NCBI RefSeq assembly: GCF_013149275.1
Contig: NZ_JABGNA010000008.1
Location: 248,001 to 312,000 of the forward strand
DNA from: Mucilaginibacter sp. SG564
GTDB taxonomy: Bacteria > Bacteroidota > Bacteroidia > Sphingobacteriales > Sphingobacteriaceae
Length of the DNA stretch: 64,000 nucleotides
Direction: 5' to 3'
The notes beneath the pieces were generated by a model that saw nothing but the letters and a program-made list of their open reading frames with translations, did not search any database and was not told where the DNA came from. The translations under genes were made by a program, and so were the position numbers. Positions 25,876-34,717 of the stretch are shown piece after piece; position 1 is the stretch's first letter; every line of letters starts with the position of its first letter.

Positions 25876-26820
25876 ATGAAAAATCTGAAAATAGCTACCG
25901 CGCAATTCGAAAACAAAAGTGGCGACAAGGCTTATAATCTATCTGTTATCAAACAAATGTCGCAAAAAGCGGCGGAGCAGGGTGCTGATGTGATCGCCTT
26001 TCATGAATGCTCCATTACCGGTTATACTTTTGCCCGGCACCTGGATAAACAGCAGATGCTTGACCTGGCCGAAGTGGTACCCGGAGGAGAAAGTATAGCC
26101 GAACTTACTGCTTATGCCCGGGAATTTAACATCATTATACTGGCCGGTCTGTTTGAAAAAGACGAGAATGATAACCTGTTTAAACCTTATGTGTGCGTTG
26201 ATAAAAATGGCCTGGTTGCCAAACATCGCAAGCTGCATCCATTCATCAACCCGTATTTACAACCGGGAGATAGCTATACCGTTTTTGAAATTTTGGGATG
26301 GAAATGCGGCATCTTAATCTGTTATGACAATAATATTATTGAAAATGTGAGGGCTACCAAGTTGCTGGGCGCCGATATTATTTTTATGCCGCATGTAACC
26401 ATGTGCACGCCATCTACCCGTCCCGGTGCCGGTTTTGTTGATGCCACACTCTGGAAGGATAAAACTGCCAACGCCGAACAATTACGCGGGGAGTTTGATA
26501 GCCTTAAAGGCCGCGCCTGGCTCATGAAATGGCTGCCCGCCCGGGCCTATGATAACGCGGTTTATGCAGTTTTCTCCAACCCTATAGGTATGGACGATGA
26601 TCAGCTTAAAAATGGCTGCTCTATGATTATTGATCCTTATGGCGATATTATAGCTGAGTGCCGGTCGCTGGATAATGAATTTGTTATAGCCGATATAAGT
26701 GCTGATCAATTAACAATGGCTGGTGGTTACCGGTATATTAAGGCCCGGAGACCCGAACTGTATCGGGATATTATTGGAAAGGAACATCAGAGCCAACAAA
26801 AGGTGGTTTGGTATAAATAA
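25876..26820 (+). CDS. Carbon-nitrogen hydrolase (nitrilase superfamily)
   Basis: 314 aa from MKNLKIATAQF; the frame is open 8 codons earlier, but the inner Met matches the family start. The Glu-Lys-Cys catalytic triad is visible: Glu44 (AFHECSITGY), Lys119 (KHRKLHPF) and Cys149 (GILICYDNN). It hydrolyses a non-peptide C-N bond (amide or N-carbamoyl). The insertion between the Cys and the C-terminal strand ('TPSTRPGAGFVDATLWKD') is longer than in omega-amidases, so the substrate is open. Probably regulated by the AraC protein upstream. Confidence 0.9.
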   Translation: MKNLKIATAQFENKSGDKAYNLSVIKQMSQKAAEQGADVIAFHECSITGYTFARHLDKQQMLDLAEVVPGGESIAELTAYAREFNIIILAGLFEKDENDNLFKPYVCVDKNGLVAKHRKLHPFINPYLQPGDSYTVFEILGWKCGILICYDNNIIENVRATKLLGADIIFMPHVTMCTPSTRPGAGFVDATLWKDKTANAEQLRGEFDSLKGRAWLMKWLPARAYDNAVYAVFSNPIGMDDDQLKNGCSMIIDPYGDIIAECRSLDNEFVIADISADQLTMAGGYRYIKARRPELYRDIIGKEHQSQQKVVWYK

Positions 26821-26824
26821 TAAA

Positions 26825-26885
26825 TATGGCTAATATTAGCAACGTAAATGAGGGACATATAACGCCCTTATTTACGATAGCCATA
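26825..26885 (+). promoter_or_regulatory. Nested hairpin between the nitrilase and serine-hydrolase genes
   Basis: The outer stem TATGGCTA / TAGCCATA (26825-26832 with 26878-26885) encloses the inner stem GTAAATGAGGG / CCCTTATTTAC (26844-26854 with 26865-26875). No U tract follows, so it is not a clear terminator. It starts 4 bp after one stop and ends 29 bp before the next ATG, so it could modulate read-through or mRNA stability. Confidence 0.5.
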
Positions 26886-26914
26886 CTAAACCAAACCCCA
26901 ACCAACCCTGAAAC

Positions 26915-28330
26915 ATGAGAAACCTAAAAACCTCCTTATTCGCATTTGTTTTTTTGTTAACAACAGGATTCGCATTTGCACAACGATCCTATAAAATAAG
27001 CTATCAGCAATTAAAAGAGTATGAAGGTGTTTACCAATATGGTAAGGAGGATAAGTTAACAATCGCTGCCTCGCCGGTTGATACTTGTTTGGTTGCTATT
27101 ATTAAATTAAGCGTTTATCCATTAAAAAGCGCGGATAAAGATGTTTTTACAGACGTTGGCAAAAATAAGATCACTTTTTTAAGGAATTCATCCAGCCAGA
27201 TCATAGGATACGCCAAAGGTAACGATACTAATAGGCTCATTGCCCGCAGTGTTAAATTTTCGCCAAAAATGTGGTATCCTAAAATGGGTGCCGACGTTAA
27301 AACCTATCAGTATAAATATACTACTCCAGGTAAATTTAAGGATGGTTTGCAACCTGGAGATGCCACCGCAGTTGGTTTGGACACCGCTTTGCTTGATAAA
27401 ATGATGAACAAAATTGTGCGCGGCCAATACCCTAATGTGCACAGCGTTCTAATTATAAAAGGCGGCAAACTGGTATTTGAAGAGTATTTTTACGAGTATA
27501 CCAAAGATAGCCTGCAGGAAATGCGCTCGGCAACTAAAAGTATCGTATCGGCACTTACCGGCATTGCTATTCACCAGGGATTTATCAAGAGTAAAAACGA
27601 GCGGGTGGTTTCTTATTTTCCGGAATACAACCTGGCCAATAATACCGATATCAAGAAAACAATTACTGTTGAAAATATGCTGGCCAATCAAAGCGGTTTG
27701 GATTGTGATGTAAGTAACCCCAAATCGGCAGGTGCTGAGGAAGCCATGGACGCATCTGACGATTGGGTGAAATTTACGCTCGATCTGCCGATGATCGATA
27801 GGCCGGGTAACGATGGCCGGTACTGCTCTGGTAATCCCATCACTATCGGCCGGATAGTAGAGAAAACTACGCATATGGATCTGCCGGTATTCGGCCAAAA
27901 GAATCTTTTTGGTCCGCTGGGTATTACCGGTTACAAATGGAATTTTAAGCCCGACCGGTCAAATATTAATGAATATTGCCAAATTTACCTGCACCCGCGC
28001 GATATGGCCAAATTTGGCCTGTTATATCTTAATAAAGGAGTCTGGAATAAGAAACAGGTTATTCCTGCCGAATGGGTAACAGAATCGTTCCGGAAACATT
28101 CCGTAGTACAGGGTGTTGATTATGGATATCTCTGGTGGCTAAAATACCTCGACGCCGATGGCGGTGTACGTTATTATGGCAAGGCGGCACAGGGTAACGG
28201 TGGTCAAAAAATATACATTTTCCCAGATCAGGACTTGGTTGTTGCCATAACCGGCGGTAATTATAACTCCAAATCTCCATCAGATGAGCTGATCAGTAAA
28301 TACATCCTGCCTTCATTTAATAAAAAATAA
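26915..28330 (+). CDS. Serine hydrolase of the beta-lactamase class C / 6-aminohexanoate-dimer hydrolase type
   Basis: 471 aa. Signal peptide at 1-22 (FAFAQ). Residues 23-150 form an extra N-terminal beta-rich region, then the penicillin-binding fold. Catalytic motifs: Ser205-A-T-Lys208 (RSATKSI), Tyr303-C-Ser305 (GRYCSGNPITIG) and a late G-Q-G-type motif (KAAQGNGGQKIYIFPD) in place of KTG. Family members are periplasmic esterases, amidases or peptidases; the substrate here is unknown. Downstream of the nitrilase gene with a nested hairpin between them. Confidence 0.9.
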   Translation: MRNLKTSLFAFVFLLTTGFAFAQRSYKISYQQLKEYEGVYQYGKEDKLTIAASPVDTCLVAIIKLSVYPLKSADKDVFTDVGKNKITFLRNSSSQIIGYAKGNDTNRLIARSVKFSPKMWYPKMGADVKTYQYKYTTPGKFKDGLQPGDATAVGLDTALLDKMMNKIVRGQYPNVHSVLIIKGGKLVFEEYFYEYTKDSLQEMRSATKSIVSALTGIAIHQGFIKSKNERVVSYFPEYNLANNTDIKKTITVENMLANQSGLDCDVSNPKSAGAEEAMDASDDWVKFTLDLPMIDRPGNDGRYCSGNPITIGRIVEKTTHMDLPVFGQKNLFGPLGITGYKWNFKPDRSNINEYCQIYLHPRDMAKFGLLYLNKGVWNKKQVIPAEWVTESFRKHSVVQGVDYGYLWWLKYLDADGGVRYYGKAAQGNGGQKIYIFPDQDLVVAITGGNYNSKSPSDELISKYILPSFNKK

Positions 28331-28445
28331 ATGCAGCGTTGTAAAATTAACGGGCTTGTACGGCCTTAGATTTTAGTCGCCAACATTTATTAAAACCTAT
28401 GCCTGGTGTTTAGGTTAATAATAAAGGAATCAAAAATTATTGACC

Positions 28446-28853
28446 ATGTTGGATACATATTACAGGATATGGGTTGACGCTATTACGGTAGAAAGATCCA
28501 AAAAAGGAGAGCAGGGCAGTTGGAAAGCATTTACCATAATTCCAATGTCTATTTTGCAGGGTATCAATTTATTAACCTTTATTTTTCTGATCCGGATAAT
28601 TACACACCGCGCCGTGCCGGTAGTTTTGAGCCTGAATATTTTCCGGGAGCGGGCACTGAATACCTTTTTTGCAGGAGCGTTTACTTTTTTTGTACCTTTT
28701 GTAATACTTAATTATTTACTGATTTTTTATAATCAACGCTATAACAACCTTTTAAGAATATATCGCGATAGCAGGGGGGAGTTGTACCGCAAGTATTTTT
28801 TGATAACCATAGGCATTATTGTGATCCCGTTATTACTGAAATTGATATTTTGA
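28446..28853 (+). CDS. Small integral membrane protein, unknown function
   Basis: 135 aa from the ATG at 28446 (a TTG two codons earlier is less likely). Three strongly hydrophobic stretches: IIPMSILQGINLLTFIFLI, FAGAFTFFVPFVILNYLLIF and YFLITIGIIVIPLLLKLIF. Between them is a charged loop (NQRYNNLLRIYRDSRGELYR). I know similar three-helix proteins in Sphingobacteriaceae but no function. Same strand as the flanking hydrolase and methyltransferase genes. Confidence 0.7.
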   Translation: MLDTYYRIWVDAITVERSKKGEQGSWKAFTIIPMSILQGINLLTFIFLIRIITHRAVPVVLSLNIFRERALNTFFAGAFTFFVPFVILNYLLIFYNQRYNNLLRIYRDSRGELYRKYFLITIGIIVIPLLLKLIF

Positions 28854-28972
28854 TTTTAAATTCAAAATACTAAAGTGGTTTTTGGTATAAAATATATCTT
28901 AATTTGTTTTAAGTTATGATTTTGTTGGCTATACTTGTAAAAGTAAACAAGCATAATCTAAACTGCTATCCC

Positions 28973-29557
28973 ATGAACCAGGACATCAAACAACCTTATC
29001 CCCAATCGTATACCGATATTGATAAAGCCACTATCGAATCGGGTTTTACCATGGCATCTGATCCTTTAACCTGCTCTTTACTAAAAACGCTGGCTGCTGC
29101 AAAGCCTGGCGGTAAATTCCTGGAGCTGGGTACGGGTACAGGTTTATCCACTTCATGGATATTGGATGGGATGGATAATGCGTCCTCACTTATTTCCATT
29201 GATAACGATGCCCCTTTTTTAGCCATTGCCAATCAGTTTTTGGGTGATGATAAGCGATTAGAACTGGTTTGCATTGATGGCGCCGACTGGTTTGAACAAA
29301 ACAAGCATCAAAAATTTGATTATATTTTTGCTGATACCTGGCACGGTAAATATTTGCTGCTTGATGAGGCCATAGCCATGCTTAACCCGGGTGGGCTATA
29401 TATTATTGATGATATGCTGCCCCAGCCCAACTGGCCCGATGGCCATCACGAAAAAGCTATAAAATTAGTTGAAGATCTGGAACAACGGACTGACCTGGTA
29501 CTTACCAAACAATGCTGGGCCACCGGCATTGTGATAGCGGTTAAAAAAGCAGTATGA
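28973..29557 (+). CDS. SAM-dependent O-methyltransferase-like protein
   Basis: 194 aa from MNQDIKQPYP; an upstream Met (28916) would add a 19-residue hydrophobic stretch of unlikely origin. The Rossmann fold of class I methyltransferases is clear: motif I FLELGTGTGLSTSWIL, motif II LISIDNDAP, motif III LVCIDGADWF, motif IV FDYIFADTWHGKY, then LNPGGLYIIDDMLP. It resembles catechol-O-methyltransferase-like family members. The acceptor is unknown. It stands alone upstream of the CYTH gene (55 bp). Confidence 0.85.
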   Translation: MNQDIKQPYPQSYTDIDKATIESGFTMASDPLTCSLLKTLAAAKPGGKFLELGTGTGLSTSWILDGMDNASSLISIDNDAPFLAIANQFLGDDKRLELVCIDGADWFEQNKHQKFDYIFADTWHGKYLLLDEAIAMLNPGGLYIIDDMLPQPNWPDGHHEKAIKLVEDLEQRTDLVLTKQCWATGIVIAVKKAV

Positions 29558-29612
29558 TAACTTTAAAATAAATGTTGTTTCATTCTATCTTTACCGCTCA
29601 GGTATAAAAATT

Positions 29613-30086
29613 ATGGCTATTGAAATTGAACGCAAGTTCCTGGTTGATCACGAACAGTGGCAGCTTCTTCATAAACCCGTGGGTAAACATTTTCGCCAGG
29701 GATATATTTCAAGTGACGATATCAAAACCATCCGGGTGCGTGTTACCGACGAATTGGGGTATATAACCATAAAAGGCAAAACAAAAGGTTTCAGCCGGTT
29801 GGAATATGAATATACCATCCCCGTGAATGAGGGGGGAGAATTGCTGAATAACTTTGCATCGTCAGAGCTGGAAAAGACCCGTTATTGCATTACTTACGAA
29901 GGTAAAGTTTGGGAAGTTGATGAGTTTTTGGGTGAAAATCAGGGTTTGCTGGTGGCGGAAATTGAACTGGAAGATGAAACGGAAACGTTTAAGTTGCCAC
30001 CATGGGTCACTGTTGAAGTTACCGGCGACAAAAAATATTACAATTCGGCTTTATCGGTAAATCCGTTTAAAAGGTGGAACGGGTAA
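29613..30086 (+). CDS. CYTH-domain triphosphate-binding protein
   Basis: 157 aa. The N-terminal signature Glu4-x-Glu6-x-Lys8 (AIEIERKFLV) defines the CYTH tunnel fold; further tunnel residues lie in RQGYISS, IRVRVT, YITIKGKT, RLEYEYTIP, KTRYCI, WEVDEF and VAEIELEDE. Members hydrolyse inorganic triphosphate or other triphosphates in a metal-dependent way (ygiF/NeuTTM-like). The short length fits a stand-alone triphosphatase. Confidence 0.93.
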   Translation: MAIEIERKFLVDHEQWQLLHKPVGKHFRQGYISSDDIKTIRVRVTDELGYITIKGKTKGFSRLEYEYTIPVNEGGELLNNFASSELEKTRYCITYEGKVWEVDEFLGENQGLLVAEIELEDETETFKLPPWVTVEVTGDKKYYNSALSVNPFKRWNG

Positions 30087-30102
30087 TTATTTAAAACAGA
30101 AC

Positions 30103-30396
30103 TTATGCGCTTTGAGGCAAGGCTAATAAATAATCCGGCATTGACTCGTCAGATACAGTTTTAACGTATTTATTACCATCCGGACAAAGAGCAGGGATCA
30201 GTGAAGTTTTATTGCCATATTCATCAATAATATAGGCATCCCCATCGGCATCCTTTATCCAGTCATAAAGTTTTGCCCTTTCGGTAACTCCCTTTACATT
30301 AATACGTTCGTTTACCCATTCTAATGAATCAATAGCTACATAAGGGTTTTTGTGCAGTTTAGCATCGGTTTTTATACAAAGAATACGTACAGACAT
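30103..30396 (-). CDS. DUF3892-like small protein
   Basis: 97 aa. SVRILCIKTDAKLHKNPYVA, IDSLEWVNE, YDWIKDADGDAYIID, YGNKTSLIPA and GNKYVKTVSDESMPDYLLAL give the usual pattern of DUF3892-type proteins (I-x-C-I-x-K ... YVKT-V-x-D). Function unknown. The Met start is followed by standard Bacteroidota spacing. It is convergent with the CYTH gene, 16 bp apart. Confidence 0.65.
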   Translation of the reverse strand: MSVRILCIKTDAKLHKNPYVAIDSLEWVNERINVKGVTERAKLYDWIKDADGDAYIIDEYGNKTSLIPALCPDGNKYVKTVSDESMPDYLLALPQSA

Positions 30397-30623
30397 CGGC
30401 TCATTCGTTTTTAATTAACAGGTTCTACAAAATTAAAACAAATGAGAATGAAGGGAAATAGGTGTTTTCACCCATTTTTTTTGCGTAAAACCCCCCGAAG
30501 TAGGCTAAAAGTCAAATAATTGACTATCGTTTAGTAAGTAAAATTTTAGCTTAAAGTTTATTAGATAATGCCCTTTGAAGCGGGGCGAAATTGAAGAAAA
30601 CAGGAGGGGAGAGATAGATTTAT

Positions 30624-30662
30624 AATAAAAGCCCTGATATTATTGATACCAGGGCTTTTATT
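30624..30662. terminator. Terminator (bidirectional stem) after the 71-aa gene
   Basis: A perfect 13-bp stem AATAAAAGCCCTG / CAGGGCTTTTATT with a 13-nt loop. It ends 7 bp from the minus-strand stop at 30670. The remainder of 30397-30669 shows no gene. Confidence 0.8.
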
Positions 30663-30669
30663 GTGCTAT

Positions 30670-30885
30670 TTACCAGCCAGTGCCTTTTTTGGCGTTACCG
30701 TTTTTGATATGCTCTTCGGCAGTTGCTTTGCCCATGATAGCTGCCATTTTATTACCAGCGCTATCTTTTCCAGTGGCTATGTACCTTCCTGATTTTACGT
30801 CGATAACAGGATCGATCATTGGTACATTTTTAGTTTTGGTTTTTACTGAATACGCGGTAATGCCGCTTCCTTTTTCTGTTGCCAT
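30670..30885 (-). CDS. Small hypothetical protein
   Basis: 71 aa, hydrophilic: ATEKGSGITAYSVKTKTKNV, PMIDPVIDVKSGRYIATGKD, then MAAIMGKATAEEHIKNGNAK and KKGTGW. The D-V-K-x-G-R-Y and GW end look like a conserved small Bacteroidota family, but I cannot name it. A dedicated terminator and a 143-bp upstream gap suggest a single expressed gene. Confidence 0.65.
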   Translation of the reverse strand: MATEKGSGITAYSVKTKTKNVPMIDPVIDVKSGRYIATGKDSAGNKMAAIMGKATAEEHIKNGNAKKGTGW

Positions 30886-31028
30886 GATAAGTTCTTTTGT
30901 TTTTAATAATTGTTAACCCCATTTAAACCGAATTGTTTCGGCTTTAGTTATAATTGGTAATTGTGCTGTAAACATGCATTAAAAATTTTTAAATCAAAAT
31001 ACCTGAAGTAAATATTTTGTTAACATAT

Positions 31029-31580
31029 TTAATTTTTTGTTAATAACGTGTAAACTATAGTGTCTTCAAATACACCGTTAAAAAAGTGGTTTTCTTTGAA
31101 GTGTCCTTCCTTTACAAAGCTGTTTTTTTGAAGCAATTTTATCGAAGCAAGGTTGCCCGGACTTACATTAGCTTGTATGGAGTGCAGCCTCATGGGCCCA
31201 AAACCGTAATTAATAATGGTTTCTATGGCTTCCTGCATGATACCCATACCCTGGTAGGCCGGATTTAGGAGATATCCTATCTCGGCCCGGTAATTCTCTT
31301 TCTCAATACGCCAAAAACCTATGCTGCCGATGCACTCATGATCACCTTTAAGTGTAATGCACCAGGTAATACCATTATTGCCGCTTAGTAATTCGTTAAT
31401 AACTTTTATCAGGTTAATGGCATCATCAATGGTTTTTGTGAGCGGGCGGGATATATATTGCATAATAACCGGATCTTTTCGCAGCTCAAAAAGCCTGGGC
31501 GCGTCGTCAAAAGTAAACCGGCGCAGTATCAAACGTTCGGTACTGAGAACAGGAAACGGGGTGAAGTTAAGTTCGAGCAT
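31029..31580 (-). CDS. GNAT-family N-acetyltransferase (RimJ/RimL type)
   Basis: 183 aa from MLELNFTPFPVL; the longer frame adds 9 residues. STERLILRRFTFDDAPRLFE is the RimJ/RimL opening. GSIGFWRIEKENYRAEIGYLL and NPAYQGMGIMQEAIETII contain the acetyl-CoA loop (Q-G-x-G-x-x-x-E-A), followed by ASIKLLQKNSFVKEGHFKE. It transfers acetyl from acetyl-CoA to an amine, often a ribosomal-protein N-terminus or small molecule; the substrate is unknown. Confidence 0.88.
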   Translation of the reverse strand: MLELNFTPFPVLSTERLILRRFTFDDAPRLFELRKDPVIMQYISRPLTKTIDDAINLIKVINELLSGNNGITWCITLKGDHECIGSIGFWRIEKENYRAEIGYLLNPAYQGMGIMQEAIETIINYGFGPMRLHSIQANVSPGNLASIKLLQKNSFVKEGHFKENHFFNGVFEDTIVYTLLTKN

Positions 31581-31681
31581 AATAGAGAAGAAGGAGTTAA
31601 GAATCAAGACTCAAGATAACACAAAAGCCGAAATTTTGCATGATAAAGGGGGGGAGACACCGGGCGGGAATCACGAACATG

Positions 31682-32854
31682 TTAATTAGCTGATAGTGCA
31701 GAACGTTGTTTAGGCATCAGGCTGCTGTTGAACTTCAGGATGAGCTTAAACAGATCGGCATACTCCGTAAGTGGTAAAGTTTTGCTGATGTCAAAAACAT
31801 CATGATAAGCCTTGATGCCACCCAGGGTATATATAAAAAAAGCAGGGACTCCTTTCTCTGTAAAATAATAATGATCGCTGTTGGCGGCTTTTCCGCGTGG
31901 GTTTACTTTTACCAGGTAATTACCCTGGCTGTTAATTTGTTTCAAAGCAGCAAACTCTTTGGGGTAAACGGTAGCGTTTACTATAGTTAAGCCTTCGATA
32001 CCGGTACCGTCAAGATCCAAATTGATCAGGAAGCGGATATTTTTCAATGGAATTAAAGGATTATCGGTAAAATATTTAGAGCCCAGCAGCCCGGCCTCTT
32101 CGCCCGAAAAGCAGATAAAAGCCATGCTATAGCGCTGCGGATGGGCGCCATAGTATTTGGCCAGGCTTAACAATTGTGTAACCCCGCTGGCATTATCATT
32201 AGCCCCCGGAAAGTAAGTATTACCACCCATGCCCCCTAAATGATCATAATGCGCGGTGATAACCAATACCGAGTCGGGTTTGGAGGTGCCTTTGACAATG
32301 CCGCAGATGTTTGCCGTTTTATAATCGGGGATTAATTGGTTCTCGATATCGATCTGAATAGAAGCCGGTGTTTGTTTCACCGACTTTTTATCCATCTGTA
32401 TCAGTGTATAATCAAGTACCTTGCCTTCAACAGACCAGGTGAGTTTATCTTCGAGCGACAGCACCACACGATTTTCCTTATCAACAAAGTGTGTACTATC
32501 AACCTGCTCCAGCTTACCCGCGCCGGTTACCCCTTTACTATCCGGACTTACAATATAATCTACACCTGGCCTGAGCTCTACATTATTGATCGCCACCTTC
32601 ATTTTCCCCGGAAATGTATTCACCGGGTAGCTAAACTCCTGCAGGTAGTTTTTGTCGTCCATAGGTTTTAAACCATAAGTTTTAAACTGGCCTGCTAAAA
32701 AAGCGGCTGCCTTGTGTACCCCATCTTTGGTATAACCGCGGCCCCAAAAGCAGGGCGAAGTTAAAGTATCCACCATTTTACGGGCGAATACGGTGTCCTG
32801 GGCGAGCAGGCAGTTGACAGTTAGCAATAACAGAAATGTAAGTTTATATTTCAT
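31682..32854 (-). CDS. Exported M28-family zinc metallopeptidase (aminopeptidase-like)
   Basis: 390 aa. Signal peptide at 1-18 (NCLLAQ). The di-zinc set of M28 is present: His202 (ITAHYDHLGG), Asp220 (GANDNASG), Glu252-Glu253 (FSGEEAGLLGS), an Asp in NLDLDG and a late His (AYHDVFD). Residues 90-190 are a PA-like insert before the catalytic core. It should remove N-terminal residues from peptides in the periplasm or outside the cell. Monocistronic. Confidence 0.92.
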   Translation of the reverse strand: MKYKLTFLLLLTVNCLLAQDTVFARKMVDTLTSPCFWGRGYTKDGVHKAAAFLAGQFKTYGLKPMDDKNYLQEFSYPVNTFPGKMKVAINNVELRPGVDYIVSPDSKGVTGAGKLEQVDSTHFVDKENRVVLSLEDKLTWSVEGKVLDYTLIQMDKKSVKQTPASIQIDIENQLIPDYKTANICGIVKGTSKPDSVLVITAHYDHLGGMGGNTYFPGANDNASGVTQLLSLAKYYGAHPQRYSMAFICFSGEEAGLLGSKYFTDNPLIPLKNIRFLINLDLDGTGIEGLTIVNATVYPKEFAALKQINSQGNYLVKVNPRGKAANSDHYYFTEKGVPAFFIYTLGGIKAYHDVFDISKTLPLTEYADLFKLILKFNSSLMPKQRSALSAN

Positions 32855-32910
32855 CTGTAACTATTCATATATACATTGTTATTCATTGAATGCTGTTTTA
32901 AGTGTGTTGG

Positions 32911-33012
32911 CTCCCCTCTTGAGAGGGGGTGTGCTGGATTTGCGCGGTGGCAGGGGTGTGTTTATTCATCAGCTCAGTAAAACACACCCCTCCACCCCTC
33001 TCAAGAGGGGAA
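32911..33012. repeat. Imperfect long inverted repeat of the CTCCCCTCTTGAGAGGGG type
   Basis: The left arm begins CTCCCCTCTTGAGAGGGG and resumes after an insertion at AGGGGTGTGTTT. The right arm AAACACACCCCT..ACCCCTCTCAAGAGGGG mirrors both parts. Each end is also a small palindrome (CCCCTCTTGAGAGGGG). It lies upstream of the M28 gene and behind the TIM-barrel gene. Scattered elements of this composition are frequent in Bacteroidota genomes. Confidence 0.75.
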
Positions 33013-33100
33013 TCGCACACGCCCTTTCTTGAAAATTCCATTTAAACAAATCATAACTATTCACCGGAATAGTTACTTTCATCTTTTATAGTTAGCCCGG

Positions 33101-34027
33101 TTATATAAAACTATCGGCTTCGCGATAGGCTTTGATCAGGGCTAGCTCGCCTTCTTTACCAGCACCTGCCGTGCCATGTTCCATACCCAGCACGCCCTTA
33201 TAGCCTTTATCATAAATATGTTTGAATATGTTTTTGTAATTAACCTCGCCCGTTCCGGGTTCTTTACGACCGGGATTATCGCCAATCTGGTAATAACCAA
33301 TTTCGTCATAAACCCAATCAAGGGTGGGGATGATATTACCCTGGTTACGCTGTACGTGATACATATCGTACAGAATTTTACAAGAGGGGCTGCCTATCGC
33401 CTTACAGATGGCATAAGCCTGATCGGGCGTACGTAAAAACAAGTCGGGATTATCACTCAGGGGTTCCAGTACCATTACCAGGCCATGAGGTTCAATAATG
33501 GCGGTGCCTTTTTTTAGTGCTTCAATTACATTGCCCGTTTGTATACCGATGGGCAGGTTACGCACAAAATCGCCCGGAACAACGGTAACCAGCTTACCAT
33601 TGATGCGTTTGGCCACCTCAACGGCTTCTTTACAGCTGGCAATAAACTTATCCAGGTATTCGGCTTTGCCCGATGCCAGCAGGTTGGTATCGTTACCTAA
33701 ACCGGGTTGTACAAAAACACCCATGGCCATGCCCAGTTTAGCCAGCGTATCGCCAATTTTTTTCTGCTGATCAACCGGCCGGCGGGCCATCCCGTTATCT
33801 TCAATACTACGAAAGCCCTGGTCATATGCAAATTTGATCTGATCAATAAAATCGTCGCCGGCATGGTTTTTAAACATACCATCATGAATGCCATAGTTTA
33901 AATGAAAAGGTTTACCGTTATCGGGGGCGGAGGTCTCCGCTGCCGCGGGATCTGTTTTTAAAAGTCCGGTTGTTAATAGTGATGCACCTGCCAGTACAGA
34001 GTTTTGCACAAAGTTTCTGCGTTTCAT
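33101..34027 (-). CDS. Hydroxypyruvate isomerase-like TIM-barrel protein (exported, Tat-like signal)
   Basis: 308 aa. The N-terminus MKRRNFVQNSVLAGASLLTTG is a Tat-type signal with RR-x-F, then A-A-A-E. The xylose-isomerase-like TIM barrel contains VMVLEPLSD (metal-binding Glu), CKILYDMYHVQ (Asp, His), 'YYQIGDNPGRKEPGTGEVNY' in parts, and GVLGMEHG (Glu). The D-x-PGR-x-EPGTGE-x-NY block is characteristic of hydroxypyruvate isomerase-type proteins. The periplasmic location suggests a sugar or sugar-acid isomerase/epimerase role rather than glyoxylate metabolism. Confidence 0.85.
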   Translation of the reverse strand: MKRRNFVQNSVLAGASLLTTGLLKTDPAAAETSAPDNGKPFHLNYGIHDGMFKNHAGDDFIDQIKFAYDQGFRSIEDNGMARRPVDQQKKIGDTLAKLGMAMGVFVQPGLGNDTNLLASGKAEYLDKFIASCKEAVEVAKRINGKLVTVVPGDFVRNLPIGIQTGNVIEALKKGTAIIEPHGLVMVLEPLSDNPDLFLRTPDQAYAICKAIGSPSCKILYDMYHVQRNQGNIIPTLDWVYDEIGYYQIGDNPGRKEPGTGEVNYKNIFKHIYDKGYKGVLGMEHGTAGAGKEGELALIKAYREADSFI

Positions 34028-34186
34028 AATAGGTAATTGGGATTTGAGGCAGCAATATAAAAAAAAGATGTGATTTTGGGTTTGGAGTACTGTTGTCCGC
34101 AGCGAGTTGCTTTTAACTCAAATAGCAGATAGGGGCGCCTTCAAACTTTCAGGATGAACACATTCGTGATTTTCCCTAAAAAATCG

Positions 34187-34194
34187 TACATTTG
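34187..34194 (+). promoter_or_regulatory. Possible -7 box with a long leader before the Lys-rich small gene
   Basis: TACATTTG fits TAnnTTTG. Transcription from about 34201 would give a 5' leader of about 225 nt before the ATG at 34425. No good -33 TTG was seen. The 397-bp gap 34028-34424 holds no other candidate gene. Confidence 0.35.
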
Positions 34195-34424
34195 TATCAT
34201 AAACGGAAAATTTATTGCTATTTCCCATATAGCCACCCGCTAATCAATCCTTGTTGACCAGGGTTCATTTTTATCCCCGCTGATACCGTTGCTGCCCGGA
34301 AATTAAATTGATGATCCTCCTCTTCATGCATATTCAGTTCGGTACAGAACTTTTGTTTAATTGATAGGGTTTTACAGGTTTTAACCGGGAGTAGCGCATT
34401 GTTTAACTAAATTTTTTAATCAAT

Positions 34425-34613
34425 ATGGCTAAATCGCAAGCAACCTTCATGAAAAAACAGCTCGAAAAAAACAGGCAAAAAAAGAAAGAAGAAAAAGAAC
34501 TGCGTAAACAAGAGCGCCAGCAAAATAGCGGCGGTAGCGACCTGGAAAGCATGATGGCTTACGTTAATGAATTTGGCGAGATCGTATCGACCCCGCCCGA
34601 AAAGAAAGTATAA
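34425..34613 (+). CDS. Lys/Glu-rich small protein resembling the N-terminal part of Bacteroidota cold-shock proteins
   Basis: 62 aa: AKSQATFMKKQLEKNRQKKK, a highly charged coil (EEKELRKQERQQ), then LESMMAYVNEFGEIVSTPPE. From memory, many Bacteroidota CspA-family proteins have an N-terminal extension with the same order, from AKSQ-x-TFNKKE and Lys/Arg repeats to 'AYVDE-x-GNI-x-x-TPPD', before the cold-shock domain. Here the frame stops directly after that block and no cold-shock domain follows in any frame. It may be a ribosome- or RNA-associated accessory peptide. The long leader upstream would fit post-transcriptional control. Confidence 0.75.
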   Translation: MAKSQATFMKKQLEKNRQKKKEEKELRKQERQQNSGGSDLESMMAYVNEFGEIVSTPPEKKV

Positions 34614-34717
34614 ATTTCAACTTACAATGTATGTAGTGTAACACTTATAGTTTACACTGCATAAGCATTGTAAAGTACCTGTTTCCCGCACATTTTATAG
34701 CCTTCGCAGCAAGCGCA

